Part shown: positions 1 through 6,775 of the stretch, one piece after another | How positions within the stretch are numbered: position 1 is the first letter of the stretch | Layout of the letters: each line of letters starts with the position of its first letter | DNA from: Gemmatimonadota bacterium | Lineage (GTDB): Bacteria > Gemmatimonadota > Gemmatimonadetes > Gemmatimonadales > Gemmatimonadaceae | Assembly: GCA_029884515.1 (NCBI GenBank) | Contig: JAOUHR010000070.1 | Coordinates: 1-7,987 of the forward strand | Length of the DNA: 7,987 nucleotides | Direction: 5' to 3' | Program-made: the position numbers and the translations under genes | Notes under the pieces: generated by a model | Database searches by the model: none | What the model was told of the DNA's origin: nothing | Seen by the model: the letters and a program-made list of their open reading frames with translations, nothing else

Positions 1-925
1 ACGGAGAGGAAGAGTCCACGGCGGGCGCATCAACGGGATCTGCTACGCCCAGCCCGGCGTCCACCTTGAGTTCCGCGCCCTCCCCGGCCTTCGAAGGCTC
101 CGCCTTCGCCTGCTCCTCCGGCGACTCAAGTCCGAACTCGAGCAGCTCCAGGCCCTCGGTGGCCTTGTGCGCCCACTTGCGCTCGGCGATGGGCGTCATC
201 GTGCCGCGCGTCGAGCGTGAACGGCGCCCGACACTGTCCGGCGAATCGACGTCGAGGAAGACGAGTCCGCCTCCCTTCGACGAGCCACCGCCCTCGTCGA
301 CCCGCGGCTCGATGGAAGCATCGATCGCCTTCAGCTTCGCGGCGACCTCCTTCGCGTCAGCCGAGCGCCCATCCGCGATCATGAGCGCGTGCGCGATCTG
401 CAACTGTTCGATCGCGTCGTCCTTGCGGCCGGCCTTGAGGAGCTGGTCCGCGAGCATGAGCCGGACGTCGTCCTGGTCCGGCACGAGGTCGGCGAACTCG
501 GTGAGCGCGCGGAAGGCCTCGTTGAGGTTGCCGGCCTTCTGCATGCGGCCGGCATACTCGAGGAAGTTCTCGCGGGCGTCGCCCCGGAACCCCTTCTCCG
601 CGCTGATCTTGCCGAGCTTGTAGTAGATCACGGCGCGGCCGGGCGACTGCCGGAGGATCTTGTTGCAGAGCGCGATGGCCAGGTTGTAGAAGCCGCCCTC
701 CGCGTAGTGATCGACCGCGCGCTCCCAGATGCTGACGGCCTCGGGCACGTTCCCCGAGGCCTGCAGCAGGTCTCCGACGCGATTGTACAGCGGGATGTCG
801 ACCGGGTCTTCCTGCCCGCTCTCGTAGAGTTCGAGCATCTCGCGGTACACCGCGAGGGCCTTGTCCATCTGCTTCTTGGCCTCGAAGTCGGCCGCCTTCT
901 TCTTCAGCTTGAGGATGTCGGCCAT
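1..925 (-). CDS. TPR-repeat protein, N-terminal part (3' end beyond window)
   Basis: Reading the minus strand from the ATG at 925-923 gives 308 uninterrupted residues that run off the window, so the C-terminus is missing. The protein begins MADILKLKKKAADFEAKKQM with no signal peptide, which suggests a cytoplasmic protein. Residues about 10-200 form helical pairs typical of tetratricopeptide repeats, for example the segments around 13-33, 44-75, 77-92, 98-126, 131-147 and 153-180 (such as LYNRVGDLLQASGNVPEAV and IYYKLGKISAEKGFRGDARE). TPR domains are protein-interaction scaffolds; no catalytic motif is visible and the partner is unknown. After about residue 205 the chain becomes a Gly/Ser-rich then acidic Ala/Glu/Pro-rich linker (205-308), so a second domain may follow outside the window. 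It lies 77 bp after hutI on the same strand, but nothing links it to histidine breakdown. The start is the first Met of a plausible N-terminus; only a weak GGTAGG lies upstream. Confidence 0.8.
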   Translation of the reverse strand, partial: MADILKLKKKAADFEAKKQMDKALAVYREMLELYESGQEDPVDIPLYNRVGDLLQASGNVPEAVSIWERAVDHYAEGGFYNLAIALCNKILRQSPGRAVIYYKLGKISAEKGFRGDARENFLEYAGRMQKAGNLNEAFRALTEFADLVPDQDDVRLMLADQLLKAGRKDDAIEQLQIAHALMIADGRSADAKEVAAKLKAIDASIEPRVDEGGGSSKGGGLVFLDVDSPDSVGRRSRSTRGTMTPIAERKWAHKATEGLELLEFGLESPEEQAKAEPSKAGEGAELKVDAGLGVADPVDAPAVDSSSP

Positions 926-1002
926 CGGGGAAACCTACCAGCCGGGTCGCAGGGGTGACAAGCGCTAATGAGTCGCGCGCGGGAGGCTGCCCCGGGTGCC
1001 GC

Positions 1003-2325
1003 TCACGCCGGCCCCGTCCGGACCCCAGCGGACCAAGCGCGCAGGCAACGGTTGTCCCCGTACCAATAGGGGATCTCGCGATGGTCCTCGGCGGCGAAGA
1101 GCGCGATGTCGGCCGCGAAGCCGGGCGCGAGCTGTCCGACGTTCCCCGCGAGTCCCAGCGCGGCCGCGCCGTTCACGGTGGCGGCGATGATCGCTTCGGC
1201 GACGCTGAGCCGGAGCTGGCTCACGCCGAGCGTGAGGATGAGGGGCAGGTTCACCGTCGGGCTCGTGCCCGGGTTGAAGTCGGACGCGAGGGCGACGGCG
1301 GCCCCGCCCTCCACGAGGGCGCGGGCGGGGGCCTGCTTCGTACGGCCGAGGAAGAGCATGGTGCCCGGGAGGAGCGTGGCGACGGTCCCCGAGCGTGCGA
1401 GCGCCTCGATCCCGGTGGGAGAGATGGCGGCGAGATGGTCCGCGGAGGTCGCGCCGAGTTCGGCCGCGAGCTCAGCGCCGGCGCCGTTCTCGAGTTCGTC
1501 GGCGTGGAGCTTGAGCGCGAGCCCATGCGCGCGCGCGGCCTCGAGCACCATGCGACTCTCGGCCGCCGTGTACACGCCGGGTTCGCAGAACACGTCGCAG
1601 AAGCGCGCCAGCCCCTCGCGCGCGACCGCCGGGATCATCTCGCGCGTGAGCAGCTCGAGATAGCCGGCGCGCGTGCGCGGCGCCTCGCGGTACTCGAGCG
1701 GCACCTCATGCGCACCGAGGAACGTCGGAACGAGCCGCACTCCCAGCACGGCGCCGAGCCGTCGGATCACCCGGAGCGTGGTGAGTTCGGACTCGAGGGT
1801 GAGTCCGTAGCCCGACTTGACCTCGATGGTGGTGGTGCCGTGCGCGATGAGCCGCCGCAGGCGCGCCGCACCGAGCGTGAGCAGTTCCTCCTCACTGCGG
1901 GTGCGGAGGTCGCGCACGGAGGAGTGGATGCCCCCGCCCCGGCGGGCGATCTCGAGGTACCCGACGCCCGCGGCGCGCAGCTCCTGCTCCTCGTAACGCG
2001 CCCGGCCGAAGATCGCGTGGGTATGCGAATCGACGAAGCCGGGCAACAGGACGCCGCCCCCGCAATCCTCGATCGCGGCGTCCGGCGCCGCGGCGCGCAG
2101 GTCCCGCTCGGGCGCCACATCCACGATCGTGCCCGCCGCCGGATCCACGAGCACCGCGACCCCGGTGCGCACCGCCGCGTCGTTCATCTCGGCGCCGCGG
2201 CGCGCGCGGGCGGGTCCTGCACAGGTCACCACCTGGGCCGCGTTCACGAAGAGCGTCCGCGCTGGGCGGCCGTCTCCAGCGCCGCCGCTCCCGCCCGCGC
2301 CCTGCCGTCCGCGAGGTGACGCCAT
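1003..2325 (-). CDS. hutI: Imidazolonepropionase HutI
   Basis: This is the third enzyme of histidine degradation, hydrolysing 4-imidazolone-5-propionate to N-formimino-L-glutamate in the cytoplasm. The predicted 440-residue product is slightly longer than the usual ~400-420. It is an amidohydrolase-fold metal enzyme: LPGFVDSHTHAIF carries the metal-binding His101-x-His103, IEVKSGYGL is at 168-175, FLGAHEVP (His206) follows, LHADELENG supplies His274 and the likely catalytic Glu277, and ASDFNPGTSP supplies metal ligand Asp349. The end (IPYWYGDN, 418-425) also matches the family. The ATG at 2325-2323 overlaps the stop of the upstream radical SAM gene (TGATG), implying translational coupling. 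The frame stays open to 2526, but that stretch lies wholly within the radical SAM gene, so the longer start is rejected. The extra length is a Gly/Arg-rich N-terminal tail (residues 1-22) before the first strand, TLFVNAA. Identification is secure; the exact start is less so. Confidence 0.96.
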   Translation of the reverse strand: MASPRGRQGAGGSGGAGDGRPARTLFVNAAQVVTCAGPARARRGAEMNDAAVRTGVAVLVDPAAGTIVDVAPERDLRAAAPDAAIEDCGGGVLLPGFVDSHTHAIFGRARYEEQELRAAGVGYLEIARRGGGIHSSVRDLRTRSEEELLTLGAARLRRLIAHGTTTIEVKSGYGLTLESELTTLRVIRRLGAVLGVRLVPTFLGAHEVPLEYREAPRTRAGYLELLTREMIPAVAREGLARFCDVFCEPGVYTAAESRMVLEAARAHGLALKLHADELENGAGAELAAELGATSADHLAAISPTGIEALARSGTVATLLPGTMLFLGRTKQAPARALVEGGAAVALASDFNPGTSPTVNLPLILTLGVSQLRLSVAEAIIAATVNGAAALGLAGNVGQLAPGFAADIALFAAEDHREIPYWYGDNRCLRAWSAGVRTGPA

Positions 2326-3299
2326 CACGCCGAGGCCACCAAGTCGAGGAAGCGGTTGGGTCGCAGCGGCGCCTGCGCCTCGCCGCGACAGGCGTAGAAG
2401 CAGCGGTCGCACTTGATGGGAGCGTAGCCGGCGTATTCGCTCCAGTGCCCGTCGGCGGGGAAGTCGGGACAGCGACGGATCCCGCCGTAAGGGTCGATGT
2501 GCACCGTGTCCTGCCCGGAGAGACAAGGCTCCGTCATCTCGCCTCGCAGGTAGCGGGGGATGCTGGCGAGGTAGTGGTCGGAGTTCGAGATGATGCCACG
2601 CCGGCGGCGCTTGAAGGCGAGCAGCTCCCGCACCAGCTCCTCCACGCGCGCCTGGTGCTCCGCGCGCAGCAGGTGCGACGTGTCGCCGTTCTTGAAGTCC
2701 GTGTAGACGGAGAGGTTCATCCCGACACCCATCCGCTCCGCCTCGAGCACGAGCGGGAAGATGTCGTCGAGGTTGTCGTCCTTGATCACGGTGTTGAACC
2801 GCACGGTCATCCCCTCGGCGCGGATCGCCGCGGCGTTGGCGAGGATCCGCCGCGCGAGCCCCGGGATGCCCCGCGCGACGTCGTGGCGCTCATCCGGATA
2901 GTCGAGCGAGATGTTGAACTGCCCGATGCCGGCGTCCCAGAGCGCGCGGGCGCGCTCGATGGTCAGCATGGCGCCATGCGTGAGGAGCGCCGTGTACTTG
3001 GTGCGGATCGCGCGATCCACCGCGCCCACGAGCGACTCGAGGTCCTTCCGCAGGAGGGGCTCACCGCCCGTCCACGTGATCATCATCGGGTCGAAGGCCT
3101 TGGCGGCGTCGACGAAGGAGTCGAGTTCCTGCGCCTTGAGCTCGGGCGAGGTCTTCCAGTAGTCGCAGAACCCGCACTTGGCGTTGCACCGCATCGTCAC
3201 CTCGAAGTTCACGAGGACGGGACGGCGCTGCCACCGCAGCCGGACGTACTTCCAGCTGAAGGGGACGAGGTGCCAGGGCGAGAACTTGCGGCTGAGCAA
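2325..3299 (-). CDS. Radical SAM protein with partial SPASM/twitch-like C-terminus
   Basis: This is a 324-residue radical SAM protein. TMRCNAKCGFCDYW carries the CxxxCxxC motif (Cys38, Cys42, Cys45) that binds the 4Fe-4S cluster cleaving S-adenosylmethionine, and TWTGGEP (75-81) is the SAM-binding GGE motif. The C-terminal third has five more cysteines: Cys259-x12-G-x4-Cys277, then Cys297-x2-Cys300-x3-Cys304. The first half fits the SPASM pattern but the second is shorter than canonical, suggesting a twitch-like domain with one auxiliary cluster. The substrate is unknown. It sits between hutU and hutI, and its TGA overlaps the hutI ATG by one base. I chose the TTG at 3299-3297 because MLSRKFSPWHLVPF leads directly into the family-like core. 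The roughly 40 in-frame codons upstream (back to an ATG at 3422) have many A/T third positions, unlike the gene body. The alternative ATG at 3422 does have a good upstream GGGAG and would give 365 residues. Confidence 0.85.
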   Translation of the reverse strand: MLSRKFSPWHLVPFSWKYVRLRWQRRPVLVNFEVTMRCNAKCGFCDYWKTSPELKAQELDSFVDAAKAFDPMMITWTGGEPLLRKDLESLVGAVDRAIRTKYTALLTHGAMLTIERARALWDAGIGQFNISLDYPDERHDVARGIPGLARRILANAAAIRAEGMTVRFNTVIKDDNLDDIFPLVLEAERMGVGMNLSVYTDFKNGDTSHLLRAEHQARVEELVRELLAFKRRRRGIISNSDHYLASIPRYLRGEMTEPCLSGQDTVHIDPYGGIRRCPDFPADGHWSEYAGYAPIKCDRCFYACRGEAQAPLRPNRFLDLVASA

Positions 3300-3313
3300 G
3301 GCGGGTGGGAGGC

Positions 3314-3419
3314 GTGAGGGAGGAGGTGTAAGGTAGCGGCAACGACGAAGTGCGGGCTGGATCGCGCGGCGCGGACGAGCGATTGGCGGACCGTCGCCCG
3401 ACCCTGCCTCCGCCCTCAC
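3314..3419 (-). repeat. Imperfect inverted repeat spanning hutU-radical SAM spacer
   Basis: The plus-strand arm GTGAGGGAGGAGG (3314-3326) is complementary at 12 of 13 positions to CCTCCGCCCTCAC (3407-3419). The intervening segment is 80 nt. In the transcript the purine-rich arm comes just after the hutU stop and the pyrimidine-rich arm just before the radical SAM start. The second arm overlaps the end of the conserved 19-nt motif. Low-complexity GA/CT sequence could create such complementarity by chance, but the hutH-hutU spacer has the same arrangement with nearly the same arm separation. Confidence 0.5.
3322..3340 (-). promoter_or_regulatory. Shared leader motif, copy 2 (radical SAM gene)
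   Basis: The coding strand reads GCCGCTACCTTACACCTCC and matches the hutU leader copy at 17 of 19 positions. It ends 22 nt before the preferred TTG start. The TACCTT within it could serve as a -10 element, but I see no convincing -35 hexamer at normal spacing, so a promoter is only one option. Other readings are an RNA leader element or a dispersed intergenic repeat. Confidence 0.45.
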
Positions 3420-3435
3420 CATTGCGGTCTCCCGT

Positions 3436-5115
3436 CTATCGTGTGCCGTCCATCGCCTGCAGTGACGGCATCCCGATCCCATGCCGCCGCGCCGCCGCCT
3501 GCGCGGTCTCATACCCCGCGTCCGCGTGCCGGGCGACGCCGATGCCGGGATCGTTCGTCAGCACGCGCTCGAGCCGCTCGCGCATCTCCGGCGTCCCGTC
3601 GGCCACGATCACCTGCCCCGCGTGCAGCGAGTTGCCGATGCCCACGCCGCCGCCATGGTGGAAGCTCACCCAGGTCGCACCGCTGGCGACGTTGAGCAGC
3701 GCGTTGAGGATCGCCCAGTCGGCGACCGCGTCGGTGCCGTCCTTCATGCCCTCGGTCTCGCGGAACGGGGAGGCGACGCTGCCCGTGTCGAGATGATCGC
3801 GGCCGATCACGATCGGCGCAGAGATCTCGCCCTTCGCCACGAGGTCGTTGAGCGCCACGCCGAACCGCGCGCGCTCCCCCTGGCCCAGCCAGCAGATGCG
3901 CGCGGGGAGTCCCTGGAAGTGGATGCGCTCGCGGGCCATGGTGATCCAACGCGTCAGGTGCGCGTCGTCCGGGAACATCTCGAGCACGAGCTCGTCGGTG
4001 CGGGCGATGTCCTTCGGGTCCCCCGAGAGCGCGGCCCACCGGAACGGCCCCTTCCCCTCGCAGAAGAGCGGCCGCACGTACTCGGGCACGAAGCCGGGGA
4101 TCTGGAACGCGTCCTCCACGCCGGCGTCGAGCGCGACGGTGCGGATGTTGTTGCCGTAGTCGAAGGCGATCGCGCCGGCGTCCTGCATCGCGCGCATGGC
4201 GCGCACGTGGAGCACCGCGCTCGCGGTGGAGCGCGCGACATAGGTCGCGGGGTCCTTCGCCCGGAGCGCGGCAGCCTCCGTGAGTGCCATGCCGTGCGGC
4301 ACGTAGCCGTGCAACATGTCGTGCGCCGACGTCTGGTCGGTCACCACATCGGGGATGATCCCCCGCTCCACCATGCGCGGCAACACCTCGGCGGCGTTCC
4401 CGACGAGCCCGACGCTCAGGCCGCGCTTCGCCTGCTGCGCCTCACGGATCCAGCGCATCGCCTCGTCGAGGTCCGCGGTCATCCTGTCGCAGTAGCCGGT
4501 CGCGAGCCGTTTCTCGATGCGGGTCGGATCGACCTCGACGCCGAGGATCGCCGCGTCGTTCATGGTGGCCGCGAGCGGCTGCGCGCCGCCCATGCCGCCG
4601 AGGCCGGCGGTGAGCACGAATCGCCCGGCGAGCGTGCCGCCGAAGTGCTTCCGCGCCACGGCGCCGAAGGTCTCGTACGTGCCCTGCACGATGCCCTGCG
4701 AGCCGATGTAGATCCACGAGCCCGCCGTCATCTGCCCGTACATCATGAGGCCCTTCCGCTCGAGCTCGCGGAAGTGGTCCCAGGTGGCGAAGCGGCCGAC
4801 GAGGTTGGAGTTCGCGATCAGCACCCGCGGCGCATGCCGGTGCGTGCGGAACACGGCGACGGGCTTCCCGCTCTGGACGAGGAGCGTCTCGTCGTCCTCG
4901 AGTGCGCGCAGCGCAGCGACGATCGCGTCGAACGCCTCCCAGCTCCGCGCCGCCTTTCCCGTGCCCCCGTACACCACGAGGTCATCCGGCCGCTCGGCGA
5001 CCTCGGGATCGAGGTTGTTCATGAGCATGCGGAGGGCGGCCTCCTGCGGCCAGCCCTTGCAGCTCAGGGTGGTGCCGCGGGGGGCACGGACGGGGCGAGA
5101 CAGTGAGGCAGGCAT
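3436..5115 (-). CDS. hutU: Urocanate hydratase HutU
   Basis: This is the second step of histidine degradation: hydration of urocanate to 4-imidazolone-5-propionate, using tightly bound NAD+ as an electrophile, in the cytoplasm. The 559 residues match the normal family length (~550-560). Diagnostic stretches are [20 protein letters not shown] near the N-terminus, [13 protein letters not shown] (47-59), the glycine-rich NAD-binding segment [12 protein letters not shown] (169-180), and the urocanase signature [16 protein letters not shown] (400-415). The active-site Cys408 lies in that signature. [14 protein letters not shown] and [16 protein letters not shown] (485-500) close the core. I chose the ATG at 5115-5113 because family members begin a few residues before RAPRGT; the frame is open upstream to 5190, but that is the repeat-containing spacer. 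No Shine-Dalgarno sequence precedes the ATG; instead there is a CT-rich leader. It follows hutH after 142 bp and is followed by the radical SAM gene. Confidence 0.97.
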   Translation of the reverse strand: MPASLSRPVRAPRGTTLSCKGWPQEAALRMLMNNLDPEVAERPDDLVVYGGTGKAARSWEAFDAIVAALRALEDDETLLVQSGKPVAVFRTHRHAPRVLIANSNLVGRFATWDHFRELERKGLMMYGQMTAGSWIYIGSQGIVQGTYETFGAVARKHFGGTLAGRFVLTAGLGGMGGAQPLAATMNDAAILGVEVDPTRIEKRLATGYCDRMTADLDEAMRWIREAQQAKRGLSVGLVGNAAEVLPRMVERGIIPDVVTDQTSAHDMLHGYVPHGMALTEAAALRAKDPATYVARSTASAVLHVRAMRAMQDAGAIAFDYGNNIRTVALDAGVEDAFQIPGFVPEYVRPLFCEGKGPFRWAALSGDPKDIARTDELVLEMFPDDAHLTRWITMARERIHFQGLPARICWLGQGERARFGVALNDLVAKGEISAPIVIGRDHLDTGSVASPFRETEGMKDGTDAVADWAILNALLNVASGATWVSFHHGGGVGIGNSLHAGQVIVADGTPEMRERLERVLTNDPGIGVARHADAGYETAQAAARRHGIGMPSLQAMDGTR

Positions 5116-5131
5116 GGCGTCGAGCAGCAGA

Positions 5132-5152
5132 GGGGAGAGGGGAGAGGGGAGA
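5132..5152 (-). repeat. Three 7-bp tandem repeats in hutU leader
   Basis: Three exact copies of GGGGAGA occur on the plus strand (5132-5138, 5139-5145, 5146-5152), with a partial AGA before them. In the hutU transcript this reads as a tract of TCTCCCC units just upstream of the ATG. A pyrimidine-rich leader without a Shine-Dalgarno sequence could favour ribosomal protein S1-dependent initiation, which is inference. Such short tandem units are also prone to copy-number change by slippage. Confidence 0.8.
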
Positions 5153-5166
5153 TGTAAGGTAACGGC
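5148..5166 (-). promoter_or_regulatory. Shared leader motif, copy 1 (hutU)
   Basis: The coding strand reads GCCGTTACCTTACATCTCC, differing from the copy before the radical SAM gene at two positions, both pyrimidine changes. It ends 32 nt before the hutU ATG. TACCTT might be a -10 element giving hutU its own promoter, but no clear -35 is present (a GTGACA lies too far upstream, about 23 nt). The function is inferred only from position and repetition. Confidence 0.5.
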
Positions 5167-5195
5167 CGAGGCGGGGCAGGCGCGTGTCACCGCAT

Positions 5196-5209
5196 GGGCG
5201 CACGCGCCC
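5196..5209 (-). other. Short GC-rich hairpin in hutH-hutU spacer
   Basis: GGGCGC-AC-GCGCCC is a perfect 6-bp palindromic stem with a two-base centre, in practice five pairs with a four-base loop. It lies inside the segment looped out by the larger inverted repeat. No T-run follows it in transcription direction, so it is not a standard intrinsic terminator. Confidence 0.4.
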
Positions 5210-5223
5210 GATCGCCGCGCCCG

Positions 5224-5261
5224 CCCCTCTCACATCTCCCCTCTCACACCTCCCCTCTCAC
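5224..5261 (-). repeat. 14-bp tandem repeats overlapping the hutH stop
   Basis: Plus-strand units are CCCCTCTCACATCT (5224-5237), CCCCTCTCACACCT (5238-5251, one difference) and a partial CCCCTCTCAC (5252-5261). The hutH TGA (5260-5258) lies inside the third copy. On the transcript strand this gives four runs of three or more G (5255-5252, 5241-5238, 5227-5224, 5222-5220) with loops of 10, 10 and 1 nt, so a weak RNA G-quadruplex is conceivable. Confidence 0.8.
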
Positions 5262-6775
5262 CGCTGCATCTCGTCGAACTCCCCCGCCGCCACCGCCACC
5301 GCGAGCCGCTCGATGTCGGGCCCGAGCACGCGGTCCTCGGCCAGCGCGGGCACGTGCGCGCGCACGGTGGAGTAGGCGCGCTCGACGCCAGCTCCGGCCC
5401 GCAGCGGGCGGCGCGATTCGAGCCCCTGCGCCGCGCACATCAGCTCGATCGCCAGCACGTGCTGCACGTTGTGCAGCACGCGGCGCAGCTTGATCGCCGC
5501 GCCCATCGCCATCGGGACCACATCCTCCTTGCTGCCGTCGGTGGGGATCGTGTCCACGCTCGCCGGGTGTGCGAGCACCTTGCACTCGCTGGTGATCGCT
5601 GCAGCCGTCACCTGGGCCATCATGAAGCCCGAACTCACGCCAGCGGTCGGCGTGAGGAAGGGCGGCAGGCCCTGGTTGAGGTCCGGGTGCACGAGCCGGT
5701 CGATGCGCCGCTCGCTCATGCCGGCGAGGGTCGTGAGCGCGATGGCGAGCACGTCGAGCGCCATCGCGACGGCCTGTCCGTGGAAGTTCCCCCCCGAGAG
5801 CATCGTGCCGTCGTCGAACACGAGCGGATTGTCGGTCGCGGCATTGAGTTCGGCGGTGATCAGCGACTCGGCGAACCGGATGGCCTCGAGCACCGGCCCG
5901 TGCACCTGCGGCATGCAGCGGAGCGCGTACGCATCCTGGACGCGCGGGTCGCCGTCGCGGTGCGACTCGCGGATCTCGCTCTCGGCGAGGAGCTCGAGCA
6001 GCAGCGCCGCGGATTCCGACTGAGCCCGCTGGCCGCGCGCCGCGTGGATGCGCGGATCGAAGGCCGTGGGGGTGCCGAGCAACGCCTCGAGCGAGGCCGC
6101 ACCGGCGACGTGTGCCGCGTGCCAGCAGCGCTGCGCCCCCACCAGCGCAAGCGCCGCGACGGCCGTGTGCGCCTGCGTGCCGTTGATGAGCGCGAGGCCT
6201 TCCTTCGGCGCGAGGGTCACCGGCGCAAGGCCGTGGTCCCGCAACACCGTCGCTGCCGGACCCACCCCGCGGGACGAGGCGAGGTCCCCTTCCCCGATCA
6301 GCGCCAGCGCGAGATGCGCCAGCGGCGCGAGGTCCCCGCTCGCGCCGACCGAGCCCTGCTCCGGCACGAGGGGATAGAGGCCGGCGCCCAGCATCCCGCA
6401 GAGCAGGTCGACGAGTTCCGGGCGCGCACCCGAGAACCCCTTCGCCAGCACGTTCGCGCGGAGCAGCATCATCCCCCGCACCTCGCGCTCCGGGAGTCGC
6501 GGCCCCACACCCGCGGCGTGACTGCGCACGAGGTTCACTTGCAGCTGTGCCAGCTGGCCGGGCGGGATCGCGTGGTCGGAGAGCTTGCCGAACCCGGTGT
6601 TGACGCCGTACACCGGCTCTCCCTTCGCGACGAGCGACTCGACGATGCCGCGCGTGGTCCGCATGCGCGTCCGGGCCGCATCCGCGAGTCGCACGGGGCG
6701 GCGGCGCTCCACGACGTCGAGCAGGGCGGCAACCGTCAACGAGGAACCGTCGAGCTCGAGCGGGGCGTTGGGCAT
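5258..6775 (-). CDS. hutH: Histidine ammonia-lyase HutH
   Basis: This is the first step of histidine degradation: non-oxidative removal of ammonia from L-histidine to give trans-urocanate, in the cytoplasm. The 505 residues match the family length (~500-510). VGASGDLAPLAH carries Ala145-Ser146-Gly147, the triad that cyclises into the MIO electrophile. YGVNTGFG gives Tyr56, LINGTQ gives Asn198, QDAYALRCMPQVHG (280-293) gives Tyr283 and Arg286, and SKED gives Glu417; these correspond to known active-site residues of HutH, so the enzyme looks functional. Other MIO lyases (phenylalanine or tyrosine ammonia-lyase) share the fold, but the hutU/hutI context supports histidine. The ATG at 6775-6773 overlaps the TGA of the LptD-like gene (TGATG) and has an AGGA seven bases upstream. 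No room exists for a separate promoter in the gap, so hutH probably depends on transcripts from upstream or on a promoter inside the LptD-like gene. Confidence 0.97.
   Translation of the reverse strand: MPNAPLELDGSSLTVAALLDVVERRRPVRLADAARTRMRTTRGIVESLVAKGEPVYGVNTGFGKLSDHAIPPGQLAQLQVNLVRSHAAGVGPRLPEREVRGMMLLRANVLAKGFSGARPELVDLLCGMLGAGLYPLVPEQGSVGASGDLAPLAHLALALIGEGDLASSRGVGPAATVLRDHGLAPVTLAPKEGLALINGTQAHTAVAALALVGAQRCWHAAHVAGAASLEALLGTPTAFDPRIHAARGQRAQSESAALLLELLAESEIRESHRDGDPRVQDAYALRCMPQVHGPVLEAIRFAESLITAELNAATDNPLVFDDGTMLSGGNFHGQAVAMALDVLAIALTTLAGMSERRIDRLVHPDLNQGLPPFLTPTAGVSSGFMMAQVTAAAITSECKVLAHPASVDTIPTDGSKEDVVPMAMGAAIKLRRVLHNVQHVLAIELMCAAQGLESRRPLRAGAGVERAYSTVRAHVPALAEDRVLGPDIERLAVAVAAGEFDEMQR

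Larger units (their letters stand above)
3300..3435 (-). other. hutU-radical SAM intercistronic spacer
   Basis: This 136-bp gap between the hutU stop and the preferred radical SAM start has the same plan as the hutH-hutU gap. In transcription direction it holds a purine-rich arm (3419-3407), about 80 nt without clear features, the 19-nt motif shared with the hutU leader (3340-3322), and a pyrimidine-rich run up to the TTG. It stays open in the radical SAM frame, but its third codon positions hold many A/T bases while the neighbouring genes are almost entirely G/C there, so I read it as non-coding. A GGGAG six bases before the ATG at 3422 is the main counter-evidence. Confidence 0.6.
5142..5245 (-). 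repeat. Perfect 14-bp inverted repeat spanning hutH-hutU spacer
   Basis: GAGAGGGGAGATGT (plus strand 5142-5155) is exactly complementary to ACATCTCCCCTCTC (5232-5245), with 76 nt between the arms. In RNA the purine arm sits just downstream of the hutH stop and the pyrimidine arm just upstream of the hutU start. A folded transcript would pair them and loop out the GC-rich centre. Because each arm belongs to a short tandem repeat, the pairing could also shift register. Confidence 0.7.
5116..5257 (-). other. hutH-hutU intercistronic spacer
   Basis: This 142-bp non-coding gap lies between two genes of one pathway. In transcription order it contains 14-bp GA-rich tandem repeats beginning inside the hutH stop, a GC-rich hairpin (5209-5196), the 19-nt conserved motif (5166-5148), and a CT-rich tract of three 7-bp units (5152-5132) ending 16 nt before the hutU ATG. 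There is no Shine-Dalgarno sequence before hutU. The gap is long for genes of one operon, so it may carry its own control signals. Confidence 0.7.

Noticed and set aside
926..1002. Terminator or promoter between hutI and the TPR gene
   Set aside because: Only weak GC complementarity and no T-run; a TTGTCA lies 17 nt from GTAGGT, but that -10 is poor and too close to the ATG to be convincing.
955..2319. Long plus-strand open frame opposite hutI
   Set aside because: Shadow of hutI; no recognisable domain and the same biased composition.
2326..2526. 67-residue N-terminal extension of HutI
   Set aside because: Lies entirely within the radical SAM coding region; HutI proteins begin near TLFVNAA, and the ATG at 2325 gives a neat stop-start overlap.
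3481..5106. Long plus-strand open frame opposite hutU
   Set aside because: Shadow of hutU; composition-biased, no motifs, covers almost exactly the real gene.
5116..5190. 25-residue N-terminal extension of HutU
   Set aside because: It would translate the CT-rich repeat tract and shared motif; family members begin just before RAPRGT.
5224..5261. Possible CRISPR-like array
   Set aside because: Units are only 14 bp, directly adjacent without spacers, and there are no cas genes.
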